A stretch of DNA of 64,000 nucleotides from Dactylorhiza incarnata. Lineage: Eukaryota > Streptophyta > Magnoliopsida > Asparagales > Orchidaceae. The stretch is taken from NCBI GenBank assembly GCA_033032865.1, contig JAWHQI010000079.1, positions 5,708,501-5,772,500 of the forward strand, given 5' to 3'. How positions within the stretch are numbered: position 1 is the first letter of the stretch; each line of letters starts with the position of its first letter. A program made the translations under genes and the position numbers. This document shows positions 22,604-33,867 of this stretch, in pieces. The notes beneath the pieces were generated by a model. That model ran no database searches, was not told the DNA's origin, and was given only the letters and a program-made list of their open reading frames with translations.

Positions 22604-25339
22604 TGTTGGGTTTTCTACAACCATACATCATATGTAGGCGCAGCGGAAATAAAGAGAACAACCCAAAAGAGTTTGGATCGGGCCATGAAAATGAATCAAG
22701 AAGTAATCAAAACTACTAGGCATAAATTACCTTAGTGGAGTTAGATCGAATCCAACCAAGGTGCTCCAAGAGAAATCCGAAATCTGCTTTGAGTTCTTCA
22801 AGGATCAAAATAGATCGATCCCTCTACAGAAGTCCACACAAGCGATGAAGAACCCTAGCTTCTTGTCGTACAAGAACTAGGTCGGAGAAGGAAGCTCTCA
22901 ACATCCTCACAGGCTGCTAGGTCCGATCCAGAGGAGGCGGCGACCGGCGGCGACGACCGGCGGCGACGTCTAGCGGCGACGGAACGACGATCGGCGGACG
23001 GAACGAGAATAGCCGGAACACTTCCGTCGTTTCTCTCTCGCGAAAAAGGCTTGATCTGAAAAACCGTCGTTGCCGAAGCCCTAATCATGTCCTTTTATAC
23101 GCAAGGCATAAAATCGACTATCCGCAGACCAGAAGGAAAAACAGAAGATCTGTCCAGATTTACATTCGCCTAATTCGACTAATGACATTCGCCGAATTCG
23201 ACTAATGACATTCGCCGAATTCGACTAATGACATTCGCCGAATTTGACTAATCATTCGGCTATATAAATTCGGCGAAACCATTTCGTCGAACTGACCGGA
23301 TTCGGCTAAACCCTTTAGTCGAATCTGTAATAAATTCGGTTAATCATATTAGCCGAATTTCTTTAGTCGAATCAACATAATTCGGTTAATCACATTAGCC
23401 GAATTTGACATAATTCGGTTAAACCCTTTAGCCGAATTTGTCATGAATAAATCCATTCGTTTAAACCCTTTAAACGATTTCCCGTTGAGACATTCTCAAC
23501 TTAATTCCAAGCAGTCACAGGATTAGTCCTCCACTCATATCCAATATGAGTAAGGCCAACTCAATCCTTTCTCCAATTTCTCCAAACGCTTTTATGTGCG
23601 ACCCTATAGGCTCATATTGCGTTGGCAGCAAGACTAACTGTTGATTGCTTTGAGATCATCTCAAAAAGTCCAACATCAGCTTACACTTGGTGCGATTGAT
23701 TTTGCTGCTACAGTGGCTCCTATTTATAGGCGTGGGACCAGATCCAGTCACCACCCTATGAGATAGAGTCACCGCTCTGACCGCGCGACCAAGACCGGTC
23801 AACCCGCGCAGTCAAAAGATCGCTCTGCGCCTGTGACCTCGCCGACCTCAATCCTGACCGGAGATCGCCACTCCTCCAAGAAGTCGCGCGATCATGACAA
23901 CTCGCATGGTCATGACGCCCACCACCAGTGTTCGCCTATACGAGACCTCCTCCAGAGCCTTGTTGCAAATCTAGGTATTTGGAAGCGTTCTAAATGTCAA
24001 GATTTCTTGGAGGAGGTCTCGTATAGGCGAACACTGGTGGTGGGCGTCATGACCATGCGAGTTGTCATGATTGCGCGACTTCTTGAAGGAGTGGCGATCT
24101 CCGGTCATGATTGAGGTCGGCGAGCTCACAGGCGCAGAGCGGTCTTTTGACTGAGCGGGTTGACCGGTCTTGGTCGCGCAGTCAGAGCGGTGACTCTATC
24201 TCATAGGGTGGTGACTGGATCTGGTCCCACGCCTATAAATAGGAGCCACTGTAGCAGCAAAATCAATCGCACCAAGTGTAAGCTGATGTTGGAGTTTCTG
24301 AGATGATCTCAAAGCAATCAACACTTAGTCTTTTTGCCAACGCAATGTGAGCCTATAGGGTCGCACATAAAAGCGTTTGGAGAAATTGGAGAAAGGATTG
24401 AGTTGGCCTTACTCATATTGGATATGAGTGGAGGACTAATCCTGTGACTGCTTGGAATTAAGTTGAGAATGTCTCAACGGGAAATCGTTTAAAGGGTTTA
24501 AACGAATGGATTTATTCATGACAAATTCGGCTAAAGGGTTTAACCGAATTATGTCAAATTCGGCTAATGTGATTAACCGAATTATGTTGATTCGACTAAA
24601 GAAATTCGGCTAATATGATTAACCGAATTTATTACAGATTCGACTAAAGGGTTTAGCCGAATCCGGTCAGTTCGACGAAATGGTTTCGCCGAATTTATAT
24701 AGCCGAATGATTAGTCGAATAATGTCATTAGTCGAATTCGGCGAATGTCATTAGTCGAATTCGGCGAATGTCATTAGTCGAATTAGGCGAATGTAAATCT
24801 GGACAGATCTTTTGTTTTTCCCTCTGGTCTGCGGATAGTCGATTTTATGCCTTGCGTATAAAAGGACATGATTAGGGCTTCGACAACGACGGTTTTTCAG
24901 ATCAAGCCTTTTTCGCGAGAGAGAAACGACGGAAGTGTTCCGGCTGTTCTCGTTTCGTCCGCCGATCGTCGTTCCGCCGCCGCTAGACGTCGCCGCCGGT
25001 CGCCGCCTCCTCTGGATCGGACCTAGCAGTTCGTGAGGACGTTGAGAGCTTCCTTCTCCGACCTAGTTCTTGTACGACAAGAAGCTAGGGTTCTTCATCG
25101 CTTGTGCGGACTTCTGTAGAGGGATCGATCTATTTCGATCCTTGAAGAATTCAAAGCAGATTTCGGATTTCTCTTAGAGCACCTTGGTTGGATTCGATCC
25201 AACTCCACTAAGGTAATTTATGCCTAGTAGTTTTGATTACTTCTTGATTCATTTTCATGGCCCGGACCTAACTCTTTTGGGTTTTTCTCTTTATTTCCGC
25301 TGCGCCTACATATGATGTATGGTTGTAGAAAACCCAACA
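22604..25339. repeat. Large inverted repeat, arms ~1.3 kb, spacer ~50 bp
   Basis: Left arm 22604-23957 is the reverse complement of right arm 24007-25339, with few mismatches. Each arm holds a complete F-family LTR (22604-23675 minus, 24287-25339 plus) and about 280 bp of the 5' LTR of element B (23676-23957 and 24007-24286). The spacer (about 23958-24006) matches neither. Both arms keep the GCTGA/TCAGC flank of the F insertion on the inner side, so F inserted into B's LTR first and the block was duplicated in reverse afterwards. The left arm ends exactly at the F terminus. Confidence 0.9.
24287..25339 (+). mobile_element. Solo LTR F2 inside the 5' LTR of element B
   Basis: TGTTGGAGTTTC...AACCCAACA, 1053 bp, flanked by GCTGA on both sides (24282-24286, 25340-25344). 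TATA box TATAAAAG at 24857-24864 is preceded by alternating ATTCGGCTAA / TTAACCGAAT and TTCGCCGAAT/ATTCGACTAA-type motifs (24500-24795). The mirror copy is 22604-23675. Confidence 0.9.
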
Positions 25340-25847
25340 GCTGAGCCCGCGCATTGATCTTGCGGTCTCTCTTTTGTGACCGGCCGGTTTGCTGATTGAA
25401 CTTTCCTTGTGCAGCTTCTGAGGATTGTGCGGACATCAGCGGTCACCTCTTCTTCTAAGGTGTTCGGGCGGTCTTGCGGCTTGCTGTGCGGGTTGTTGGA
25501 GTTAGGGAGAATCGGTGGAGTTCGGGAGGTCGCGGAGCTTCAGTGGTGTTGATTCAAGTCGCCGACAGACTATTCGTGCGGTCTCGTTTTCTGGTCGCGC
25601 GAACACCCAGGTCGGGCGGTCAGGCGGTCTCAGTGTTCAGACCGCCAGTTATCTTTCTGCAGCTCTGTATTTTCCTTTTGGTTTTGTGTACTGGCGAAAT
25701 CATGTCTCGCCATGTTACCTCGCTCTGTAATGAAAATTTCTGCTATTATCAATAAAGATTGTGTTGCTTCATGTACTTCTGGTTGTTGGCTGTAACTTTA
25801 AGTTGTACAATTCCTGCTCACTCCTAGATCTACGGAAAATTTTCACA

Positions 25848-25859
25848 TGGTATCGGAGG
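25848..25859 (+). other. Primer binding site of element B
   Basis: TGGTATCGGAGG lies directly after the LTR end TTTTCACA; a match to initiator tRNA-Met with changes at the end. Confidence 0.8.
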
Positions 25860-25935
25860 GAGGTTGGAGTGGATAGAGCTATGAACAACTAAAAGTTGCT
25901 ATCGCCTTTGTGAAGAAGGAACCAGTGGTAGAGCC

Positions 25936-27484
25936 ATGGAAGCAAGAGGTATTGGAATTGAGATGCTCACGTCGACTAACTTTAAGAAGTGGAAGTCGTG
26001 CATGCAGAGCTATCTTCTGGGTGAGGACCTCTGGGAGGTTGTTGGAGGAGATAGTACAGAGTAAGTTGTCCTAGTTGGGGATAATGGTCATGAGGTGAGA
26101 AATTGGAGTAGGATCAATGTGAAGGGAGAGTTCACTCTGAAAAGGGCAATATCACCTGACCTATTCGATCACATCTTAGGGTGTGGATCTGCTGCAGAGA
26201 TCTGGAGAGCCCTGGACAGGCTGTTTAACAAGAAGAATGTAGCGAGGCTACAGTTTCTGGAAAATGAGCTGGCTAGGTCGGCTCAGGGAGATCTATCTAT
26301 CTCTACGTTCTTCCTGAAGATGAAGAACCTGTGCGCTGAGATTTCAGCACTGGATCCTGATGAGCCAATTTCTGAGGCGAAGCTGAAGAGGCACATCATC
26401 CGCGACTTGCGGAAGGAGTATGTGGCCTTTGTGACGTCAGTGCAGGGTTGGACAAATCAGCCGTCTCTGCTGGAGCTGGAGAATCTGCTTGCATCGCAGG
26501 AGAGCTTGGCAAGGCAGATGGCGTGGGTGTCAGTGTCTGGGGGAGAAGGCGAGGTGCTCTTCACAGGGAAGAAGAAGAAATGGGATAAGAAGAAGAAGAC
26601 CACTGAAGGCAATGTGCCTTCAACTTCTGGGCAGCAGGAGAGGGGCTATGCTCCCAAGGCTGAAGGGAAGAAGAAGGGAGAAGGACCCAAATGCTTTAGA
26701 TGCGGAAAGCTTGGTCACATCAGGAAGGATTGCCGGGTGAATCTTCAGCCAGGGCATGCTGCTGCAGGGAAGGAGGAAGCTGAGGCCAGGCAAAATGATG
26801 GAGGATGGGGAGGAGCCTTCTCGGCTTCTGTCAGAGCTGCGGCTCCTGTCAACTATCAGGAGGACTGGATCGTGGACTCGGGGTGTGGTCATCACCTCAC
26901 CGGGGATGAGTCGAAGCTTTCTATAGCGCAGCCTTACTTAGGTAATGATGCCATCATAACTGTTGATAATACTGTGCATGCTATCGAGAAGGTGGGGATT
27001 GTTTCCTTGGGCAGTGATAGGGGGCCATTAACGTTGAAGAGTGTCTATCATGTGCCCGGAATGAGAAAAAACCTCTTCTCCGTGACCAACGCTGTTGACG
27101 CTGGGTATCACGTTCTGTTCGGTCCAACAGAAGTGAGGTTTCTTCGAAATGTTGAGGTGGTGAAGGCCGATGTCGTTCATGTCGGGAGAAGGGCAAAAGA
27201 CTTGTTCGTTTTATGGACAAGTTCTTATGTCGACAAGATGAGGACAAATGATAGTGTCGTTATATGGCACGAGAGGTTGGGACATGTAGGGATGGATAAG
27301 CTGAAGGCTATGGCGATAAAAGGTATGGTCAAGGGCCTGCCTAGTCTATCTTCCTACGGTGATGGTCATGTTTGCGTGGGATGTCAGTTCGGCAAGTCTC
27401 ATCGACTGCCGTTTCATAAGTCGCAGACAAGGAGTAGTATGCCATTGGAGTGCATCCACAGTGACTTGATGGGCCGACTGCTAC
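25936..27484 (+). pseudogene. Element B gag, protease and pre-integrase (interrupted)
   Basis: From ATG 25936 (MEARGIGIEMLTSTNFKKWK) one frame runs to the C insertion, broken only by TAA at 26062. Copia gag domain, then a Lys-rich stretch, CCHC knuckle CFRCGKLGHIRKDC (about 26692-26733), protease WIVDSGCGHHLTG (about 26869-26907), GAG-pre-integrase with HHCC (WHERLGHVGM ... CVGCQFGKSH), and the first integrase Asp in HSDLMG just before the cut. gag and pol share one frame, unlike A and E. Confidence 0.9.
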
Positions 27485-29975
27485 TGATGAGTAGTATAAT
27501 ATATGTATTTTTAGTATAATTATTAGTATAGTTTTAATTAATATTGTGAATTTTCTATGTAAATTAATAAATAAATTGCTTCTTTTCATTATTTCCTTAC
27601 TAACTTAGTTTTATTTTTGTTTTTGCAGATTTTGACAATTTTTGTCAAGTCACGCCCTGAGTCACGCCCGTGACAACAAGTCACGCCCGTGACCCATGGG
27701 CGTGTAATTTTAAAATGCCAACTTCTCATTCTGCGTTCGACGAACATCGAGCTGCGTTCGACGAACGCTCTCTGCCCTGCATTCGACGAACGATCTCTGC
27801 CCTGCGTTCGACGAAACCGAGCTGCGTTCGATGAAATCAAGCTGCGTTTGACAAAATCAAGCTGCGTTCGACGAAAATTACTCTGAGATCGACGAACTCT
27901 CCGCGCCCAGCGTCCGACGAACCCTCCCCCATCCAGCGTTCGACGAACGCGTCTCAGCGTTTGACGAACTGTCTCAGCGTTCGATGAACTCTCTCTGTCC
28001 ATGCGTTCGAAGAATCCAGCGCACACGCCAGCCGTCATGCCCTAGTTAAAGCAGATATGTGCCGCCCATAGTCATGCCCGTGACACTTCAAGTCATGCCC
28101 ATGTGCAACCATGTTTGTCGGCTGAACCTTCCAGAAGACGGCGGATATGACCCCTAAAGCACGCGCAAATGTCACGCCCTAAGTCACGGCCGTGACACAC
28201 AAGACACGCCCGTGACCTAGGGCGTGTAAACATAATATTTTGCCTATAAATAGGAGGGCTCGGCTGAAGGAAATTTCATCTAAATTTGGAGTGCTTGTTA
28301 GTGTATTTGAGCTCTTTTGAGTGATTGTGAGTTTTTCTTTATGCAATTAAGTTTATGTTCATTTGTAATTTTTGCCTTTTTAGTCTAGTTGTAATGCTTA
28401 TTTTAGAAATAAAATGTTGTTTTCTCATTTGGATCATCTTTCTTTTTTTATTTATGTTAGTGTGTGTGTGTGTATGAGAATAGTTTATTGCTTTCATAAC
28501 TTAGTTTATTGCTTTCATAATTTAGGTTTATTGCTTTCATAAAAATAGTTTATTGCTTTCTTTTACGCTTTATTTACCGCTTTCGCTTAAACGCTTTCTT
28601 TCGATTTAGTCTTTTTATTACAAGTAGAGTGCGTGCGCATATGAGATAGTGTTTTTCTTTTTTGTAACTTAGCTTTATTTCAAGTCTTTATATAACTGTT
28701 TATACCACCCCCATCTTGAATAAGAGGCTAATTTCCTTTATCACTTATTTAAGACGGTTGAGACGGATATTATTTCTGCACCTTTATAAGTATTTCATTT
28801 ATATACCACCCCGTCCTGGATAAGAGGCTAAGAACTTTTTAGCGCTTGTTTAAGACGGTTGGGACGGATACTATTACTGCTTTTATATAAGCCTTTTATT
28901 TTTTTCTTTCCCGCTTATATCCGCTTAGATCATTAACATGTATTTTCCAATTATTAATGCCGTCTCCATTCCGATGAGTGGCTAATTTCCTTTAGCGCAC
29001 GATGTCGAAGAGCATTAGGACACAAAAATAGTTTTTCTAAAAATTAAAACATCTCTTTCTAAAATAATTAACGCTTAAGGTTTACCCGAGAATAACATTG
29101 AGTGGAGCCACATAATCGATGTGTGGTTTTCATTTCCATCTCCGTACACTAGTTAGCCGAGAGGCTCGTGCGTACGGACTGATCGCTCACGGGTAAAGAG
29201 AAGTGCGCTCTACCCTCGAGAGAGGATGAGGTAAGTCTCCCGAATTGGAAGTAAAAAACCAATAGCGGGGTTCACAACATAAAGAGAGTATTAAGAAGAT
29301 TCAATTATAGAACGAGAGTTCGGTCGAATATTCATAATCTCAGGTGGGCGTAACCTCGAGAGAGGAGCGTTCATAATTATGGAACCTCCACGGCCTAGCC
29401 GTTTTAATGTTTTGAAAAGTCATCTCTTTTACTTCTAAAAAAAGACTATTTTCGTCTCATGGTAATTCGACATCGGGCGCTATTATTGTCATCGTTCAGA
29501 ACTCTAGTTATACGCTTATTATCGTTTTCTTTTAAAAACCCACACTAAAAACTTATTCCGATAAAATAATAGTTCGTTCCTCAAATTAGTATAATCAACA
29601 CGATCCGCGGAAATATACGACCTCAATATTTTCTAAAACAAAATATCATGTATTACTCACGATAAGGTATACTTGCCTTTATTATATGATTAATTTGGAT
29701 TAAAATTTAAACAAACACTTTTCAAATCCGAAACTTGCAAAACTCTCCTTTGCTATTTTAAAAATCAATAGAATTCCGCGTTGTAGTCGGGGTGTACTCG
29801 TCAATATTTCGAAAGAAGAAAAAGACTGTTACTTCTATCTTTCGATAGGATAACGGTTAATTTCTCAAAGTAAGAGTACTTGCGAGACTATTCAAAAAAT
29901 ATCCGTCGGATTCTAATCTCGTCAAATAAAGGTTAACCAAAACAAATAAAAAGAAGAATCTGAATCAAATCATCA
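27485..29975 (+). repeat. 5' LTR of element C
   Basis: The region before the TATA box (TATAAATA, 28245-28252) has two motif clusters: GTCACGCCCGTGAC / GTCACGGCCGTGAC palindromes (27655-27705, 28060-28225) and about a dozen TTCGACGAA units (27735-28010). Short TTTATTGCTTTCATAA repeats follow at 28475-28570, then about 120-bp near-repeats with TAAGACGGTTGGGACGGATA. The 3' LTR repeats all of this with TATA at 34611-34618. Confidence 0.9.
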
Positions 29976-29981
29976 AGTTTT

Positions 29982-30000
29982 TGGCGCTGTTGCCGGGGAC
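29982..30000 (+). other. Primer binding site of element C
   Basis: TGGCGCTGTTGCCGGGGAC, six bases after the LTR end; complementary to tRNA-Asp as in Athila elements. Confidence 0.88.
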
Positions 30001-30152
30001 AGTAGTGTTGTTATTTGAAAAAAAGGAATTACTATTACTTTTATCATATATATTAAATATATAATAAATATATATATATATATATAAATAAAAATAGAAA
30101 AAAAACGTAGAAAAGAAAAAAGCAAAAAATATATCATTTTTATTTTTAATAT

Positions 30153-31410
30153 ATGACCCGAGGAAACTCCTCGGACGATTCGAATATCCCTTTTGACCCC
30201 GAAATCGAGTGCACCCATCGTGAGCGCCTACGACTTCGTGATCAAAACTTACTCGAATTTCCCGAAGAGTCTGTCGGAGATACTTACACTGAACCTATGG
30301 CCGAGCAAATTCCAGATGTGGCCCCGCCACGGACCATGGCATATTATGCCAGGCCAAATCTGGAAGATACCGGATCGAGCATTACGCGCCCAACAGTGGC
30401 TAATAATAATTTTGAAATAAAATCTAACATCATTCAAATGGTACAACAGTCAGTCCAATTTGACGGTTTGCCAGATGAGGATCCGAATTTACACCTTTCT
30501 AGTTTTTTAGAAATATGCGATACCTTTAAAATTAATGGCGTTACTGATGACGCTATTCGTTTACTCTTATTTCCATTTTCACTGCGGACGAAAGCCAAGG
30601 CATGGTTAAGTTCTCTCCCCAGAGGATCCATAACTACGTGGGTACAATTGACGGAAATTTTTTTAACAAAATATTTTCCCCCGTCTAAAACCGCTAAACT
30701 ACGCACAGATATCGCCTCTTCCGTTCAATATGATTCTGAGTCTCTCTATGAGACTTGAGAGCGCTTTAAAGAGTTCTTGCGTAGGTGTCCTCATCATGCG
30801 CTGTCGTCCTGGCTGCAGGTCCAGACATTTTATAATGGTTTAAATTTTTCCACACGACAGATGATAGATGCAGCAGCCGGGGGGGAGCGTTAAACAACAA
30901 AACCCCGGAGGCCGCCCAAGCTCTGTTCGAGGAAATGGCCATGAACGCCTATCAATGGAATGCGCCTAGATCACGCCCTACTAAACCAACTGGGATATAT
31001 GAAGTGGATGCCACTTCTACTTAGCCTCTCAAGTAGAAAGGTTAAGTAAGCAAGTGGCAGGGATGAATGCTTCCTCCTCCACTCCCGCTTGGCTTAATAA
31101 TAATAATAATAATTCTTTTGTCGAAGAAACTGTAGATTACCTAGGCAACCCAGTTAGACCCCTCTTCAACCCTAATAACAATCCGTATACTAATAATTAT
31201 AATCCTGGTTGGAGGAACCACCCAAATTTTTCCTGGAGCAATCCTAATAATGCTCAGAAGCCCCCAAATGTAAATCCGCAAGGATTTCCAAACGAATTTC
31301 AGCCTCCACCTCCAAAACCTTCTCCGCTCGAAGATATTTTTGCTAAATACGTTGCGTCCACCGAGTCAAATATCCGGAATATTACCGGATCGATTAAAAA
31401 CTTGGAAAAT
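30153..31410 (+). pseudogene. Element C gag (Athila-type, broken)
   Basis: MTRGNSSDDSN start, then the Athila gag core: ARPNLEDTGSSI, NNFEIKSNIIQMVQQSVQF, EICDTFKINGVTDDAIRLLLFPFSLR, AKAWLSSLPRGSITTW, KYFPPSKTAKLRTDI. TGA at 30756 replaces the expected residue in SLYETWERF-like context. The frame then continues (FKEFLRRCPHH, VQTFYNGL, QMIDAAAGG) with a frameshift near 30880-30890, further stops at about 31021-31045, and resumes as an Asn/Pro-rich stretch (31054-31410). No CCHC knuckle is seen. Confidence 0.88.
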
Positions 31411-32286
31411 TAGGTGGGACAGCTGGCAAAGATGGTCTCCGAGCGGCCATATGGGGATCTACCAGGGAACACGGAGCCGAACCCCCGAGAAACTGCCAAC
31501 GTTATAAATCTTCGCAGTGGCAAGGAGGTAACCTCCCCAAAATGGGTCGAGCCTAAGGTACATGTTTCGACACCGACCCCTACACCCTCTCCTTCGATAG
31601 ATAAATCACCGAGTCTTCCGATCGTGCCGAACGTTTCTTGCTCGCCTCTTCCTTATCCCTCAAAAATAAACAACGAGCGGAAGGACGAGCAATATCGAAA
31701 ATTCTTACAAATTTTTAAACAAATTGTAATAAACGTTTCCTTCTGCGAGGCACTCTCCCAAATGCCGAAATACGCCAAATATCTGAAAGGGCTGCTTTCT
31801 GACAAGAAGAAACTCGACGATGTTTCGCGCGTTTCCCTTAACGCGGACTGCTCGACTATTTTCCTTAACAAATTGCCGCCAAAATTAAACGAACCGGGAC
31901 GGTTCTCCATCCCGTGCGTCTTCGACAATATGTTATTAAAGTATGCTCTAGCAGACTTGGGCGCCAGCATCAATTTGATGCCTTTTTCTCTTTTTAAACA
32001 ACTCGACTTGGGCGTCCCAAGCCCGACAAAGATAAGTATCCAACTTATGGATAACTCGATAAAGTACCCTATAGGGGTAGTGGAGGATGTTCTGGTCTAG
32101 GTGGACAAATTTATCTTCCCGGTAGATTTTGTCATCCTGGACATCGAGGAAGACGCTGAGGTGCCTATCATCCTCGGTCGCCCCTTCCTCGCCACCTCCC
32201 GTGTGCTAATTGATGTCAGTAATGGTCTACTCCTCCTTCGGGTGGGAGACGATGAAGTTACTCTGCACGTTAATCCCTCACTATAA
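31411..32286 (+). pseudogene. Element C aspartic protease (one stop)
   Basis: A spacer (MVSERPYGDLPGNTEPNPRE, then a Pro-rich part) precedes the Athila protease: GRFSIPCVFDN, catalytic-type ALADLGASINLMP, SIKYPIGVVEDVLV, then TAG at 32098, then VDKFIFPVDFVILDIEEDAEVPIILGRPFLAT and VTLHVNPSL to the stop at 32284. Athila proteases normally carry DLGASIN, as here. One TAG splits the domain. Nothing after it resembles reverse transcriptase. Confidence 0.88.
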
Positions 32287-33867
32287 TACTCCCTATCAAA
32301 CAATGATCCCGGTACTTTAGTTTAGTCAAGCTATGCGACGGTAAACAAAGCGCTCGTGGGAGGCACCCATATTTATCTAATATTTTATTATGTTTTGTTC
32401 TTTTATATGTTTATGCAGGGTTTCGTTTGGCCCCGCCAGTTTTAGTTCAGGGAAGCCTTTTTTCTCTCTCTCTATCTCTTTTTTTGTACATACCGCATCT
32501 TTTATTGTTTCTCTTCTTCACACTTACATTACAACATTGGGGACAATGTTGGATTTTAAGTATGAAGGTGTTTTACTGTTTTTATTTAAACCAAAACTAA
32601 GAAAAAAAATTTCAAAAAAGATTTCATGTTTTAAAAACTTAGAAAACATTTTCCAAAAAAAAATTAAAAAAGAACAAAACTATAAAAAAACATTTCCTGT
32701 TTTATTCTGCATTTTGCTTACTTTTGTAAATATAAGCTTAAACAAAACTACAAAAAAGAATTTTAAAACCAAAAATTAAAAAAAAATTCAACAATATGTT
32801 TTTCCTTAACTTTGTCGTAGTACAAAAATGCAAAAATCCAAAAAAAAAATAAACCCTACTTTACTTTTATTCTTAAAAGCATTTAGTTTCGAGAGTATAT
32901 GTTTGTGGATTTTTATAATCGCTAGTTTTACTATTCGTTCGTTTATCTAAGATCGATAGATTTAAACGTTCGTGGTTAAGTTTTAAAGAATATATTGTGT
33001 TTTTAATTTAAATAGGGGCTTTGTTTTCAAGCACTACTTCTACTAGCTAAAATAGAGACATGTGTATTATGTTGGCAAAACAACTTTAGACTGTAATTAT
33101 CCATACTCTATGTCTATAGGAATCTAGGAATTTTCAAATTACTAAGGTTGCTCTCAAACCTTTTTTTTTATTATTTCTAAGAATTTTTTCTCGCAAACCC
33201 CTTTGTATGCATGACAAGAAAAATAAAAGAAGAAAAAGATCATATGTCAATGAGAATAAGACTTCGTTCCGTAAACATAGGCACCCGATAAAAATTTTAA
33301 ATGATCTTGTGTCAATGAGAATAAAATTTCATTCCGTAAACATAAACATTGGGTTATTAAAGCAAAAAAAAAAAAAAAACAGTTTTCCCCCGTATATCAC
33401 GGTGAGCACCAAAGAAAACTAAAAAGGAAAGGTGGAATGATACAAACCACCACTCCTAATTCAAGCACTCTTCTTTTTGCCATAGCTTTTTACCCCCTTT
33501 TCCCTTAGCCGATTTATTGTTTCTGGACTTAATTCAAAAAATCATTTGAGAGCATAATTAGTAAATTACACATTTCCTTCACATTTCTTTTAACAAATGT
33601 TATTATAATTTCAATTTAATCTCGTTTACTAATGATTGCAATTTTGCTTGCTATTTGGTTAATTAAGAAGTCTTTTGGCTAAGACATTTCTTTCTACTTA
33701 AATCATTTGCATAATTTAGGACTTAACTCTTATTACTCCGAATTTTTATTTTTCAGTCTCTTATGATTAAAATAAAACGATAGCTAAAAATTAGAACTTA
33801 TGTTAATCCCATATAGATCTCTCTTACTTTTGCTCTGGAATATCAAAAGTTTAAGTATGGGGGTATT
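32287..33867 (+). other. 3' non-coding part of element C, with polypurine tract
   Basis: 1.6 kb of AT-rich sequence with A runs. Contains ACATTGGGGACAATGTTGGA (about 32532), a motif common in the Athila 3' region, and AAGTATGGGGGTATT at 33853-33867 as the polypurine tract immediately before the 3' LTR. No domain of RT, RNase H, integrase or env is visible in any frame. Confidence 0.75.

Noticed and set aside
22604..25339. Palindrome as a foldback or Mutator-like DNA transposon
   Set aside because: Each arm is a TG...CA LTR with TATA box and a 5-bp duplication (GCTGA), with an F-family relative standing alone at 12196; no transposase and no target duplication around the whole.
27735..28010. 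TTCGACGAA clusters as heat-shock elements
   Set aside because: Canonical plant sites have two bases between TTC and GAA; here there are three, and the units are not arranged as contiguous nGAAn blocks.
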